A DNA stretch of 64,000 nucleotides from Sulfitobacter sp. W027 (lineage in GTDB: Bacteria; Pseudomonadota; Alphaproteobacteria; Rhodobacterales; Rhodobacteraceae). The position numbers were made by a program, and so were the translations under genes. This document shows, piece after piece, positions 1 to 9,333 of the stretch. Position 1 is the stretch's first letter, and every line of letters begins with the position of its first letter. The notes under the pieces are model-generated. The model did not search any database, was not told the DNA's origin, and was given only the letters and a program-made list of their open reading frames with translations. Location: contig NZ_CP083565.1 in the NCBI RefSeq assembly GCF_025143985.1, positions 1 through 64,000 of the forward strand, read 5' to 3'.

Positions 1-2
1 AA

Positions 3-695
3 GAAGATGGCGTTATCAGCGATATGACGAAAGTGTTGCAACCCGGTGGTCTAGAGGCTTGGTGGATCCCAACATATCTTGCAGAAGAGCACCCGGAACT
101 CAGAACTATCCAAGGCATTCTGGAGAACCCCGAGCTGATCGGTAATCGCTTCAACAACTGCCCGACGGGTGGTTGGGTCTGCAGTACGATCAATCGCAAC
201 ATCGCCCGCTCCTATGGCTTTGAAGAAGCCGGGATTGAGGTTTTTGATCATGGCGGCGGTGAAACATTGGCCGCCTCTCTTGCCTCGGCTTACGAGGCCA
301 AGGAGCCGTGGTTTGGATATTATTGGGAGCCGACGGCGCTCATGGGGCGGCTTGATATGACCATGGTAGATATCGGCGACGTCGACCTCGACGCCCACGC
401 GGCCAACCTGAGCCCTGAGGTGACGAACCCGGAGCCAAGCGCTTATCCCCCGAGTCTTGTCTACACGGTCGCAACTACGAGCTTTGTGGAAAAGTACCCG
501 GAAGTCGCCGAACTGATGAGCAACATCAGCTTTGAGACTAGTGAAATGAGCGCCCTTCTGGCTTGGAAGGACGAGAACAATGCCTCTACCGAAGAAGCGG
601 CCGTACATTTTTTGATGAGCAACAAGGATGTCTGGCGCGATTGGCTGAACGAAAACGCGCGCAAAAGATTGTCGGCGGTTCTGGAAGATAGGTAA
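3..695 (+). CDS. Glycine betaine/carnitine-type ABC transporter substrate-binding protein (3' part)
   Basis: The reading frame is open from the left edge, so the gene starts outside the window. The visible 230 residues match the C-terminal lobe of OpuAC/ProX-type periplasmic binding proteins, which deliver quaternary amines to an ABC importer. Supporting features are the aromatic-rich stretch PWFGYYWEPT near the middle and the C-terminal segment with MSNKDVWRDWL, usual for this family. It ends just before a carnitine catabolic cluster, so carnitine or betaine is the likely ligand; that is inference from context. An internal ATG at 24 is not the true start, because the residues before it (EDGVISD) already fit the family. 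Confidence 0.8.
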   Translation, partial: EDGVISDMTKVLQPGGLEAWWIPTYLAEEHPELRTIQGILENPELIGNRFNNCPTGGWVCSTINRNIARSYGFEEAGIEVFDHGGGETLAASLASAYEAKEPWFGYYWEPTALMGRLDMTMVDIGDVDLDAHAANLSPEVTNPEPSAYPPSLVYTVATTSFVEKYPEVAELMSNISFETSEMSALLAWKDENNASTEEAAVHFLMSNKDVWRDWLNENARKRLSAVLEDR

Positions 696-823
696 TGGGA
701 CGGGCCCGACGAATGTGTCGGGTCTTTCAACAGGGTTTACCGCTGATCCAGTTCGATCCACCGACGAATGTCCAATGCCTTAGCAAAGCTGGGGATTGAG
801 ATACGCGGCACTAAACGCGCCCT

Positions 824-1762
824 CTATGCCCGCGCTGCTCGTCGCAATTCGGTAATCGTGCTGCCAAACTGTACTTTAAACGCACGAGCCAGCGTGGCTG
901 CGGAACCAAAGCCCGTACGGGCTGCGATCTCATGAGTGGGCATGCTCGTTTCCATTGCAAGACTGCGCGCTTGGGTCAGGCGCAGGCGGCGATAGTATTC
1001 TCCGGCGGAAACACCCAACTCGCGATGGAACATGCGATCAAGAGACCGCAGTGACACCCCTGCATGTATTGATACCGCCGCCAGCGGCACCGGCTCTTCG
1101 ATGAACTTCAACATCCAGCGCACCGCCCGCCCCAAACGCGGCGAAAGCGCGCCGCTGTCGGCGCGTCGTGCCTCTGCCGTGTCGTAAACAAACAGAGTGC
1201 TCACATCGTGTGCCAGCGCATCCCCGGCGCGGTCTCGAATGAGCTCAAGGATCAGGCTCATAGCCGATGTGGCGCTGCCAGCGCTTTGCCTGTCGCGGTC
1301 AACCACATAGCTGTCGGCCACTACATCGACCTGCAAAAAGGCTTCGGCAAAGGCGTCCAACTCATACCAATGCACGGTGGCCCGCCGCCCATGCAGCAAG
1401 CCAGAGGCCGCCATGATCCAAGCCCCCATGTCGAGGCCGATCAGACTATCGGCCCGTCGCGCCGCCGTGCGCAGAGCGGCGCGGACATGCGGCGGCTCGG
1501 CCTGTTCTCTCACCCCATATCCCGCCACGATGACAAGCGCATCGGTGCTTTCAATCTCTTCTAGTGCAGTATCGGCGCGCAGTTGCATTCCGGACGAGCT
1601 GCGCACCGACTGACCGCCCAGGGTGGCTACCTGCCACTGAAACAGCGCGGCTCCCGAGATGTCGCAGGCCGCGCGCAGCGGTTCGACCGCGCTCGCAAGC
1701 ACCATGTTGGAAAAACCGTCGAAAGGCAAAATAGTTAACTGAAAAGGGCGATCTGGCGACAT
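824..1762 (-). CDS. cdhR: GlxA-family AraC-type regulator, CdhR-like
   Basis: 312 residues with an N-terminal DJ-1/PfpI-like domain (about 10-180, beginning LTILPFDGFSNMVLASAVEP) and a C-terminal AraC helix-turn-helix pair (about 215-310, with HEIAARTGFGSAATLARAFK). This is the layout of GlxA-type activators such as CdhR, which controls carnitine dehydrogenase genes in pseudomonads. The gene is divergent from the carnitine genes starting at 1854, a typical place for a pathway activator. ATG at 1762 is preferred over an upstream TTG at 1768; no strong ribosome site is visible for either. The ligand (carnitine or a derivative) is inferred from the neighbourhood. Confidence 0.82.
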   Translation of the reverse strand: MSPDRPFQLTILPFDGFSNMVLASAVEPLRAACDISGAALFQWQVATLGGQSVRSSSGMQLRADTALEEIESTDALVIVAGYGVREQAEPPHVRAALRTAARRADSLIGLDMGAWIMAASGLLHGRRATVHWYELDAFAEAFLQVDVVADSYVVDRDRQSAGSATSAMSLILELIRDRAGDALAHDVSTLFVYDTAEARRADSGALSPRLGRAVRWMLKFIEEPVPLAAVSIHAGVSLRSLDRMFHRELGVSAGEYYRRLRLTQARSLAMETSMPTHEIAARTGFGSAATLARAFKVQFGSTITELRRAARA

Positions 1763-1853
1763 ATGCAAAGAATATGGCTGATCGAGCCAATAGAGAAGTC
1801 GTTTATTTCCTAATATGGACGCATCGAGGCATCACGCGAACGGAGGCGATAAC

Positions 1854-2747
1854 GTGAACTGGGATACATTCATCACCTGTGCGGTGACAGGTTCAGGGCA
1901 GAGCCATACCAAAAGCGACAAAATTCCTGTAACGCCAGCGGAAATCGCTGCCGCTTGTGTGGAAGCAGCGCAAGCGGGCGCAGCCATCGCCCATGTCCAT
2001 GTCAGAGACCCTGAAACCGGCGCGCCCTCGCGGGATACGGCGCTCTACCGCGAAGTCGTGGCGCGGGTGCGCGACAGCGGGACCGATGTGGTGCTCAACC
2101 TCACCGCAGGCATGGGCGGCGACATCGTCCTTGGCTCGCCTGAGGCGCCCTTGCCGCTGAACGAAGACGCCACCGATTTGATCGGTGCCACGGAACGTCT
2201 AGTTCATGTGGAGGAACTGCTACCGGAAATCTGCACGCTCGATTGCGGCACGATGAACTTTGCCGAAGCCGACTACGTCATGACCAACACGCCCGGAACC
2301 CTGCGCACCATGGCGCGGCGCATTCAGGCGGCGGGCGTGAAACCAGAGATTGAGGTTTTTGATCTGGGCCATCTTTGGCTTGCCAAAACGCTGGTTGACG
2401 AAGGGCTGATCGACGACCCGGTCTTGGTTCAGCTTTGCATGGGCATTCCCTATGGTGCGCCAAACGACCTCAATTCAGTTATGGCAATGGTCAACAACAT
2501 CCCCGCAGGCTGGTGCTATTCAATGTTCTCTATCGGGCGGATGCAGCTGCCCTTTGCCGCCCAAGCGGTGCTAGCGGGGGGCAATGTGCGCGTCGGTCTT
2601 GAAGACAACATCTGGCTGAACAGGGGCGTGCCAGCCTCCAACGGTGATCTGGTGGAACGTGCCGCGACGATGCTCTCGGCGATGAACGTCAACCTTCTGA
2701 CCCCGGCTGAGGTGCGCAGCAAATTAAACCTGAAAAAACGCTGGTAA
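1854..2747 (+). CDS. Beta-keto acid cleavage enzyme (BKACE, DUF849), probably 3-dehydrocarnitine-cleaving
   Basis: 297 residues of the BKACE/DUF849 TIM-barrel family. The start MNWDTFITCAVTGSG, the metal-site motif AHVHVRDPETG (about 43-53) and the conserved LNLTAG and VGLEDNIW segments are visible. Family members condense a beta-keto acid with acetyl-CoA and release acetoacetate plus a CoA ester. In carnitine pathways the substrate is 3-dehydrocarnitine and the product betainyl-CoA. The GTG at 1854 is chosen over the ATG at 1815 because GGAGG lies at 1842-1846 and family proteins begin here. It is followed by the importer and the dehydrogenase-thioesterase gene, which complete the pathway to glycine betaine. 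Confidence 0.85.
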   Translation: MNWDTFITCAVTGSGQSHTKSDKIPVTPAEIAAACVEAAQAGAAIAHVHVRDPETGAPSRDTALYREVVARVRDSGTDVVLNLTAGMGGDIVLGSPEAPLPLNEDATDLIGATERLVHVEELLPEICTLDCGTMNFAEADYVMTNTPGTLRTMARRIQAAGVKPEIEVFDLGHLWLAKTLVDEGLIDDPVLVQLCMGIPYGAPNDLNSVMAMVNNIPAGWCYSMFSIGRMQLPFAAQAVLAGGNVRVGLEDNIWLNRGVPASNGDLVERAATMLSAMNVNLLTPAEVRSKLNLKKRW

Positions 2748-2796
2748 ATCCGGTGCAACAAAAAGGCGCAAAGCGCCGCAAACAAGGGAGATTTCG

Positions 2797-4350
2797 ATGA
2801 CTATATCCAATTTCAACCGCCGTGGTTTCTTGCGGACGAGTTCGGCCGCGGCCTTGGCCTTGGGCCTTGCCCCTGCCGCTTTGGCCCAACCTGCTCCCAA
2901 ACGGGGCGGCAGCGTGCGGATCGGTAGCTCAGGCGGCGCGACCTCTGACACGCTTGATCCGGCCACCACCTATGGCGGCGTGGTTGCTTTGGGTATGCTG
3001 GCGGTTTGCAACACGCTTGTTGAGGTCGATGCGGCGGGCAAGGCCCAGCCCGAACTGGCCGAAAGTTTTGAAGCCAGCGTCGATGCGGCGACTTGGACCT
3101 TCCGGCTGCGCAAGGCCAATTTCTCCACCGGCAAACCAGTCACGGCGCGTGATGTGATCGCCTCGTTCAATCACCACCGGGGCGATGACACGAAATCCGG
3201 CGCCAAGGAACTGCTAAAGCAGGTCAAGGAAATCCGCGCTGATGGCGACAATGTCGTGGTGTTCGAACTTGACAGCGGCAACGCCGACTTCCCCTTCGTC
3301 ACCGCGGATTATCACCTGTGGATCATGCCCGCAGATGGCGATGGCAAGCTCGACTGGCAGTCGGGCGCAGGCACCGGCGGCTATACACTTGAAGAGTTCG
3401 AACCCGGCGTACGCATGCGGCTGAAGCGCCGCGATGACTATTTCAAATCTGACCGCGCGTGGTTTGATGAGGTGACAATCCTCACCATCAATGATCCGAC
3501 CGCGCGGCAGAATGCGCTGGTCACGGGCGAGGTTGATATCATCAACGCCGTACCAACCAAGACCGTGCATATGCTCAAGCGCCGCCCGAATGTGCAGACC
3601 GTTGAGGTCACCGGCACTTCGCATTTCCCCATCGCGATGCAGTGCAACCAAGCACCCTTTGATGATGTAAACGTTCGTTTGGCGCTGAAATATGCGGTAA
3701 ACCGTCAAGAAATGCTCGACAAAGTGCTGCGCGGTCACGGCAGCCTTGGCAATGACCATCCCATTGCCCCTTCACAGCGTTTTCATGCCCCCGACTTGGA
3801 GCAGCGGACCTATGATCCAGACAAGGCCAAGTTCCACCTTAAGAAGGCCGGGCTCGACAGTTTGGATGTGACGCTGGCGACCTCAGATGGCGCCTATGCA
3901 GGTGCGGTGGATGCCGCCGTTTTGTTCCAGCAAAGCGCCGCGAAAGCGGGGATCAATCTGGAGGTCAACAGCCGACCCTCTGACGGGTATTGGTCCAATG
4001 TCTGGATGAAAGAGCCGTTTTTCATGGGCTATTGGAACGGGCGCCCAACATCGGATTGGATGTTCAGCCTTGTCTATGCCTCGGGTGCGGCATGGAACGA
4101 GACGAACTGGCAGAACGAGGAATTCAACAGCCTGCTGATCCAAGCGCGGACCGAATTGGATGAGAGCCGCCGGGCCGAGATGTATGCCGATATGCAACGT
4201 CTCTGCCGCGATGATGGCGGGTCGATCATTCCGATGTTCGGCAATTACATCGACGGCAAGAACGACCGTGTCGCCCATGGCGACCTCGCGGCGAACCGGT
4301 ATCTTGATGGCTGGAAAGCCATTGAACGCTGGTGGTTGACGGACGTGTGA
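2797..4350 (+). CDS. Tat-exported ABC transporter substrate-binding protein (SBP_bac_5, peptide/opine type)
   Basis: 517 residues. The N-terminus carries a twin-arginine signal (NRRGFLRTSSAAALALG) followed by a cleavage-type ALAQPAP stretch, then a full family-5 extracellular binding domain with the conserved DTLDPATTYGG and WTFRLRKANFSTGKPVTA regions. Such proteins feed dipeptide-type importers. The matching permeases (5926, 6886) and ATPase (7711) lie downstream, separated only by the dehydrogenase gene. Because the gene is embedded between two carnitine enzymes, carnitine or an acyl-carnitine is the probable ligand. A GGAG-like ribosome site precedes ATG 2797. Confidence 0.85.
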   Translation: MTISNFNRRGFLRTSSAAALALGLAPAALAQPAPKRGGSVRIGSSGGATSDTLDPATTYGGVVALGMLAVCNTLVEVDAAGKAQPELAESFEASVDAATWTFRLRKANFSTGKPVTARDVIASFNHHRGDDTKSGAKELLKQVKEIRADGDNVVVFELDSGNADFPFVTADYHLWIMPADGDGKLDWQSGAGTGGYTLEEFEPGVRMRLKRRDDYFKSDRAWFDEVTILTINDPTARQNALVTGEVDIINAVPTKTVHMLKRRPNVQTVEVTGTSHFPIAMQCNQAPFDDVNVRLALKYAVNRQEMLDKVLRGHGSLGNDHPIAPSQRFHAPDLEQRTYDPDKAKFHLKKAGLDSLDVTLATSDGAYAGAVDAAVLFQQSAAKAGINLEVNSRPSDGYWSNVWMKEPFFMGYWNGRPTSDWMFSLVYASGAAWNETNWQNEEFNSLLIQARTELDESRRAEMYADMQRLCRDDGGSIIPMFGNYIDGKNDRVAHGDLAANRYLDGWKAIERWWLTDV

Positions 4351-4418
4351 TCACCCCCTGCTCTGCCGCGCCTCCCCCGTAGCAGAGCCTTTAACTTACG
4401 ACGAATAAAGGCTTCTCA

Positions 4419-5924
4419 ATGTCTCAACGGATTTCAAAGGCCGCCTGTATTGGCGGCGGCGTCATTGGTGGTGGCTGGATCGCTCGGTTCCTGCTCAACG
4501 GGATCGACGTGGCGGTGCATGACCCCCACCCCGACGCGCGGCGCATTGTCGATGAAGTGCTTGAGAACGCCCGCCGCGCTTATCGCCGCATGATGATGGC
4601 CCCGCTTTGCCCCGAGGGGCGGCTGACCTTTCACGACACGCTCGCCGATGCGGTGAGCGATGCCGACTATATTCAGGAAAGCGTGCCGGAGCGGCTCGAC
4701 CTGAAGCATACTGTCATCGCCGCCATCGAAGCCGCCGCGTCCCGTGATGCGCTGGTCGGCTCCTCCACCTCGGGCTTTCGCCCCTCGCAATTGCAAGAGG
4801 GTATGGCCCACCCCGAACGGCTCTTTGTAGCGCATCCGTTCAATCCCGTTTATCTAGTTCCGCTGGTCGAAATCGTGGGCTCGCCCGCGAATACAGAAGC
4901 AGCGCTTGACCGCGCCGCTGAAATCCAGCGCGAGACCGGGCTGAAACCTGTCCGCATCCGCAAAGAAATCGACGCCCATATCGGGGACCGCCTGCTCGAA
5001 GCTGTTTGGCGTGAGGCGCTTTGGCTGGTGCATGACGATGTAGCCACAACCGAAGAGATCGACGACGTCATCCGCTTTGGCTTTGGTCTTCGCTGGGCGC
5101 AGATGGGCCTGTTTGAGACCTACCGCATTGCCGGGGGTGAGGCCGGGATGAAGCATTTTATCGAGCAATTCGGCCCGGCGCTGAAATGGCCTTGGACCAA
5201 GCTGATGGACGTGCCGGAGATGACCGATGCACTGGCCAGCAAAATTGGCGACCAGTCCGATGCGCAATCCGGGCAGCATTCGATCCGTGAATTGGAGCGG
5301 ATCCGCGATGACAACCTGATCGGCATTCTACAGGCTCTGCGGACCAGCGACTGGGGCGCGGGCGAGACCCTTCGTGAGATGGAAGACCGTTTCTTTGAAC
5401 GTGCGAAAACCGTCGCCAGTGCTACTGAAACGGACTATCGCGCGCACATGGTGCTGCATGAGACGCAGGTGCCGGGTGAATGGCTCGATTACAACGGGCA
5501 TATGACCGAATTCCGCTATCTTCAGGTGTTCGGCGATGCGACTGACGCTTTCTTGGGCCATATCGGCATGGACGACGCCTATCGCAACGCGGGCCGCTCG
5601 GTCTATACGGTGGAAACCCACATTCGCCATCTTGCGGAAACCCAGGTAAACACGCGGCTTTCGGTGAAAAGTAGCGTGCTGGGCCATGACGCCAAGCGCA
5701 TTCGCCTGCATCACGAAATGGTTGATGAGGCCGGGCAGGTGCAGGCCACCGCCGAGCATATGTTGATGCATGTGGACACGACGGCGGGGCGTGCAAGCCC
5801 GATGGCGGCACCGCTGACCGAACGGCTTGCGGCCCTGTCGCCGGGCCAAAGCGGGCTTGAGGTGCCAGAGCACGCGGGCCGTCCGATCCGCGATATCGGT
5901 TGGCCTGATCCGGAGGCCAGCTGA
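4419..5924 (+). CDS. L-carnitine 3-dehydrogenase fused to a betainyl-CoA thioesterase
   Basis: 501 residues in two domains. Residues 5-320 form a 3-hydroxyacyl-CoA-dehydrogenase-type oxidoreductase with a Rossmann start (ACIGGGVIGGGWIARFLLNG) and the HPFNPVYLVPLVEIV motif of L-carnitine dehydrogenases. From about 340 onward there is a hot-dog 4HBT thioesterase domain (EWLDYNGHMTEFRYLQ). Carnitine dehydrogenase oxidises carnitine to 3-dehydrocarnitine with NAD; the thioesterase would hydrolyse the betainyl-CoA made by the cleavage enzyme at 1854. In pseudomonads these activities are separate proteins, while fused forms are known in rhizobia. The next gene starts two bases after its stop. Confidence 0.87.
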   Translation: MSQRISKAACIGGGVIGGGWIARFLLNGIDVAVHDPHPDARRIVDEVLENARRAYRRMMMAPLCPEGRLTFHDTLADAVSDADYIQESVPERLDLKHTVIAAIEAAASRDALVGSSTSGFRPSQLQEGMAHPERLFVAHPFNPVYLVPLVEIVGSPANTEAALDRAAEIQRETGLKPVRIRKEIDAHIGDRLLEAVWREALWLVHDDVATTEEIDDVIRFGFGLRWAQMGLFETYRIAGGEAGMKHFIEQFGPALKWPWTKLMDVPEMTDALASKIGDQSDAQSGQHSIRELERIRDDNLIGILQALRTSDWGAGETLREMEDRFFERAKTVASATETDYRAHMVLHETQVPGEWLDYNGHMTEFRYLQVFGDATDAFLGHIGMDDAYRNAGRSVYTVETHIRHLAETQVNTRLSVKSSVLGHDAKRIRLHHEMVDEAGQVQATAEHMLMHVDTTAGRASPMAAPLTERLAALSPGQSGLEVPEHAGRPIRDIGWPDPEAS

Positions 5925-5925
5925 C

Positions 5926-6882
5926 ATGCATCCGCTCGCCCGCATGATCCTGCACCGTCTGGCTCTTGGGCTGTTGACGCTGTTTGCGATTTCCCTGTTT
6001 ATCTTTATGGCGATTGAATTGTTGCCCGGCGACCTTGCCGAAGAGGTTCTTGGCCAATCCGCGACCCCCGAAACCGTGGCCGCTTTTCGGCAAGAACTGG
6101 GGCTCGATCAGCCGGCCTATCAGCGCTACCTTGAATGGCTCGGGGGCATGCTGCGTGGCGACTTTGGCCAATCGCTTGCCAATAACCGTCCAATCGCTGA
6201 TCTGTTAGCTGCGCGACTTGGCAATACGCTCTTTCTTGCGGTCTATGCGGCGGCGATCTCGGTACCACTGGCCGTGGGGCTGGGGCTTTTGGCCGCGCTT
6301 TACCGGGGCAGCTGGTTCGACCGAGGGGTGAATATCTTTACCCTCTCGTCGATCTCATTCCCGGAGTATTTCGTCGCCTATATCCTGATGTTGTTCCTGT
6401 CGATCCGCTGGGGCATTTTCCCCTCGATCTCTGATTTCGGCAGCAACGCGGGGCTGGGGGAAATGCTTTATCGCACATTCCTACCTGCGCTGACGCTGGT
6501 GCTTGTGGTGACCGCTCATATGATGCGCATGACGCGGGCGGCGATCATCAATTTGCTGGCACAGCCCTATATCGAAATGGCGCGTCTCAAGGGCGCCTCG
6601 CCCCTGCGGGTGATCCTGCGTCATGCGCTGCCCAATGCGCTGGCGCCGATCATCAATGTGGTGGCACTGAACCTCGCCTATCTGATTACCGGCGTCGTCA
6701 TTGTGGAGGTCGTCTTTGTCTTTCCCGGGCTCGGGCAGTTGATGGTCGATTCCGTCGCCAAACGCGACATCCCGGTGGTGCAGGCGAGCTGTCTGATCTT
6801 TGCGAGCATCTACATTCTTCTCAACCTCGGCGCGGATGTGCTGGCCATCGCCACCAACCCCCGCTTGATGCACAGGAAGTAA
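5926..6882 (+). CDS. ABC transporter permease, DppB type
   Basis: 318 residues with the six-helix layout of BPD_transp_1 permeases. A first membrane helix lies near residue 10, then the periplasmic region ending ELLPGDLAEEVLGQSATPE, then the EAA loop (EMARLKGASPLRVILRHALPN). ATG 5926 is chosen over the longer frame from 5827, which would overlap the preceding gene, because CGGAGG lies at 5911-5916 and MHPLARMILHR is a typical start. It forms one importer with the permease at 6886, the ATPase at 7711 and the binding protein at 2797. Confidence 0.87.
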   Translation: MHPLARMILHRLALGLLTLFAISLFIFMAIELLPGDLAEEVLGQSATPETVAAFRQELGLDQPAYQRYLEWLGGMLRGDFGQSLANNRPIADLLAARLGNTLFLAVYAAAISVPLAVGLGLLAALYRGSWFDRGVNIFTLSSISFPEYFVAYILMLFLSIRWGIFPSISDFGSNAGLGEMLYRTFLPALTLVLVVTAHMMRMTRAAIINLLAQPYIEMARLKGASPLRVILRHALPNALAPIINVVALNLAYLITGVVIVEVVFVFPGLGQLMVDSVAKRDIPVVQASCLIFASIYILLNLGADVLAIATNPRLMHRK

Positions 6883-6885
6883 TCC

Positions 6886-7707
6886 ATGAGACTTTATAAC
6901 GGTGCTTCCGTCCCGCTCACGGCCATTTTCGGTATTATTGTGATCGTGGTTTATGCCTTCACGGCCATTTTCGCCGGGCAACTCGCCCCATTTGCCGAGA
7001 CTGAGATCGTCGGCATGGAATTCGAGCCGCCCGGAGGCGTCTATTTGCTGGGCACCGACAACCTTGGGCGGGATATGCTGTCGCGGCTGATCTGGGGCGC
7101 GCGCAATTCCATTGGCATCGCCCTCGCCACCACCGCGATTGCCTTTTTCTCTGGCGCGCTGCTTGGGCTGTTCGCGGCGGTGGTCGGGGGCTGGACCGAT
7201 CAAATCCTGTCGCGTCTGGTGGACATGTTGATCTCGATCCCCTCGCTGCTGTTTGCGCTGCTGTTGCTCTCCATCTTCGGCACGTCGATCCTGACGCTGA
7301 TCCTCGTCATCGCGATGCTGGAGATGACGCGGGTTTTCCGCCTGTCGCGCGCAGTGGCGATGGATGTAGTGGTGATGGATTTTGTCGAAGCCGCAAGGCT
7401 GCGGGGCGAAGGCATGTGGTGGCTCATTCGGCGCGAGATCTTGCCCAATATCATGGCTCCGCTGGTGGCCGAATTTGGTCTGCGCTTTTGCTTTGTCTTT
7501 CTGGCAATCTCGGCTCTGTCGTTTCTGGGCCTCGGCATCCAGCCCCCCACCGCCGACTGGGGGTCGATGGTGCGTGACAACGCGGCGCTGATCACATTCG
7601 GCGACATCACACCCCTGCTGCCCGCCGCCGCGATTGCGCTGTTAACGGTGGCGATCAACTTCGTTGTCGACTGGATGCTTCACCGCACCTCTGGCCTGAA
7701 GGACTAA
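6886..7707 (+). CDS. ABC transporter permease, DppC type
   Basis: 273 residues. It has an N-terminal membrane helix, the LGTDNLGRDMLSRLIWGAR signature typical of DppC/OppC permeases at about residues 46-64, and an EAA loop (EAARLRGEGMWWLIRREILPN). It begins three bases after the DppB-type permease and ends three bases before the ATPase, so the three genes are almost certainly co-translated. Together they form the membrane part of the importer in the carnitine cluster. Confidence 0.87.
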   Translation: MRLYNGASVPLTAIFGIIVIVVYAFTAIFAGQLAPFAETEIVGMEFEPPGGVYLLGTDNLGRDMLSRLIWGARNSIGIALATTAIAFFSGALLGLFAAVVGGWTDQILSRLVDMLISIPSLLFALLLLSIFGTSILTLILVIAMLEMTRVFRLSRAVAMDVVVMDFVEAARLRGEGMWWLIRREILPNIMAPLVAEFGLRFCFVFLAISALSFLGLGIQPPTADWGSMVRDNAALITFGDITPLLPAAAIALLTVAINFVVDWMLHRTSGLKD

Positions 7708-7710
7708 GAG

Positions 7711-9330
7711 ATGAGCAAACCGCTTTTAACCATCCGTGATCTCAAGATTGAAGGGCGCAAGGGGAACGAATGGCTCCCCATCATCAAGGGAGTGGACCTC
7801 GAACTAAAACGGGGCGAAGTACTCGGCCTGATTGGGGAATCCGGCGCGGGGAAGTCTACGATGGGCCTTGCAGCAATGGGGTATACCCGCGACGGCACGC
7901 GCATTTCGGGGGGTGAAATCACCTTCGACGGGATGGACCTTCTAAGCCTCAGCGAGCGCCGCAAACGCGGACTGCGCGGCAAGCGGATTGCCTATGTTGC
8001 TCAATCGGCGGCGGCAAACTTTAACCCCGCACATCGGCTGATTGATCAATACAGCGAAGGCCCGACTGATATACACGGGCTGACCTCGCGGCCGGACGCG
8101 GCACAGGAGGCCCGCACCCTCTATGCCCAACTGCGGCTGCCCAACCCGGATGAGATCGGTTTTCGCTATCCGCATCAGGTCTCTGGCGGGCAGTTGCAAC
8201 GGGCCATGACGGCTATGGCGATGTCTTGTAAACCCGACCTAATTATCTTTGACGAGCCTACTACCGCGCTGGATGTAACCACCCAGATTGAAGTCTTACG
8301 CGCCATTCGCGATGTGGTGCGCGAATTGGGCACTGCCGCGATCTACATCACCCATGACCTCGCTGTGGTGGCGCAGATGGCGGACCGCATTAAAATTCTG
8401 CTACGGGGCGAAGAGGTCGAAGAACAGCCCACCCGCGACATGCTGAAAAACCCGAAGGAGGATTATTCCAAATCGCTCTGGGCCGTTCGCAGTTTTGAAT
8501 CCAAAGAACGGCCTGTGCCGGAGGCAGAGACCCCGGTGCTCCGGGTCAATAATGTGACCGCGGAATATGTCTATGGGACCCCGGTGCTGGAGAATATCAG
8601 TTTCGACATCCATGCCGGGCGCACCATCGCGGTTGTCGGCGAAAGCGGTTCCGGCAAATCGACAACGGCGCGGGTCATTACCGGGTTGCTGCCGCCCGCT
8701 GCTGGGCAGATTGAGTTGGACGGCACGCCCCTGCCCCCAAGGCTCGCACAGCGCCGCAAGGAACATTTGCGTCAGGTGCAGATGATCTACCAATCTGCAG
8801 ATACTGCGATGAACCCAAAGCAAACCATCCGCGAGATCATCGGGCGCCCGCTCCGCTTTTACCTCGGTCTGCGCGGGCGGGCCCAGGAAGAGAAGATCCG
8901 TGAGTTGCTCACCGCGATTGAGCTTGATCCTGATGAGTTCATAGACCGCTATCCCGGCTCGCTTTCCGGTGGGCAAAAGCAACGTATTGGCATCGCCCGC
9001 GCCTTGGCCGCTGAACCGAAATTCATCATCTGTGATGAGGTTACTTCTGCCCTCGATCAATTGGTGGCCGAAGGCATCCTGCGGTTGTTGAAACGACTGC
9101 AAGACGAGCGCGGGTTGGCCTATATGTTCATTACCCATGACCTCGCCACCGTGCGTGCTATCGCAGACTATGTGGTAGTGATGCAAAACGGGCGGGTCGT
9201 TGAGCAGGGCCCCAAGGGCCAGATGTTCACACCACCACATCACCCATACACCAAATTGCTGCTCAGTTCGGTCCCGGAAATGGACCCAGACTGGCTCGAC
9301 CACACCATCAAGACCCGACAGGAGGCCTGA
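7711..9330 (+). CDS. Double ABC ATPase, DppD-DppF fusion type
   Basis: 539 residues containing two complete nucleotide-binding cassettes. Walker A motifs are GESGAGKST near residue 46 and GESGSGKST near 312. Signatures are VSGGQLQRAM and LSGGQKQRIG, and Walker B segments are LIIFDEPTTALD and FIICDEVTSALD. Fused two-cassette ATPases energise dipeptide/opine-type importers. The second Walker B has V in place of the usual P after DE. The gene lies in a run with 3-base gaps between the permeases and the esterase at 9334. Confidence 0.88.
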   Translation: MSKPLLTIRDLKIEGRKGNEWLPIIKGVDLELKRGEVLGLIGESGAGKSTMGLAAMGYTRDGTRISGGEITFDGMDLLSLSERRKRGLRGKRIAYVAQSAAANFNPAHRLIDQYSEGPTDIHGLTSRPDAAQEARTLYAQLRLPNPDEIGFRYPHQVSGGQLQRAMTAMAMSCKPDLIIFDEPTTALDVTTQIEVLRAIRDVVRELGTAAIYITHDLAVVAQMADRIKILLRGEEVEEQPTRDMLKNPKEDYSKSLWAVRSFESKERPVPEAETPVLRVNNVTAEYVYGTPVLENISFDIHAGRTIAVVGESGSGKSTTARVITGLLPPAAGQIELDGTPLPPRLAQRRKEHLRQVQMIYQSADTAMNPKQTIREIIGRPLRFYLGLRGRAQEEKIRELLTAIELDPDEFIDRYPGSLSGGQKQRIGIARALAAEPKFIICDEVTSALDQLVAEGILRLLKRLQDERGLAYMFITHDLATVRAIADYVVVMQNGRVVEQGPKGQMFTPPHHPYTKLLLSSVPEMDPDWLDHTIKTRQEA

Positions 9331-9333
9331 CCG

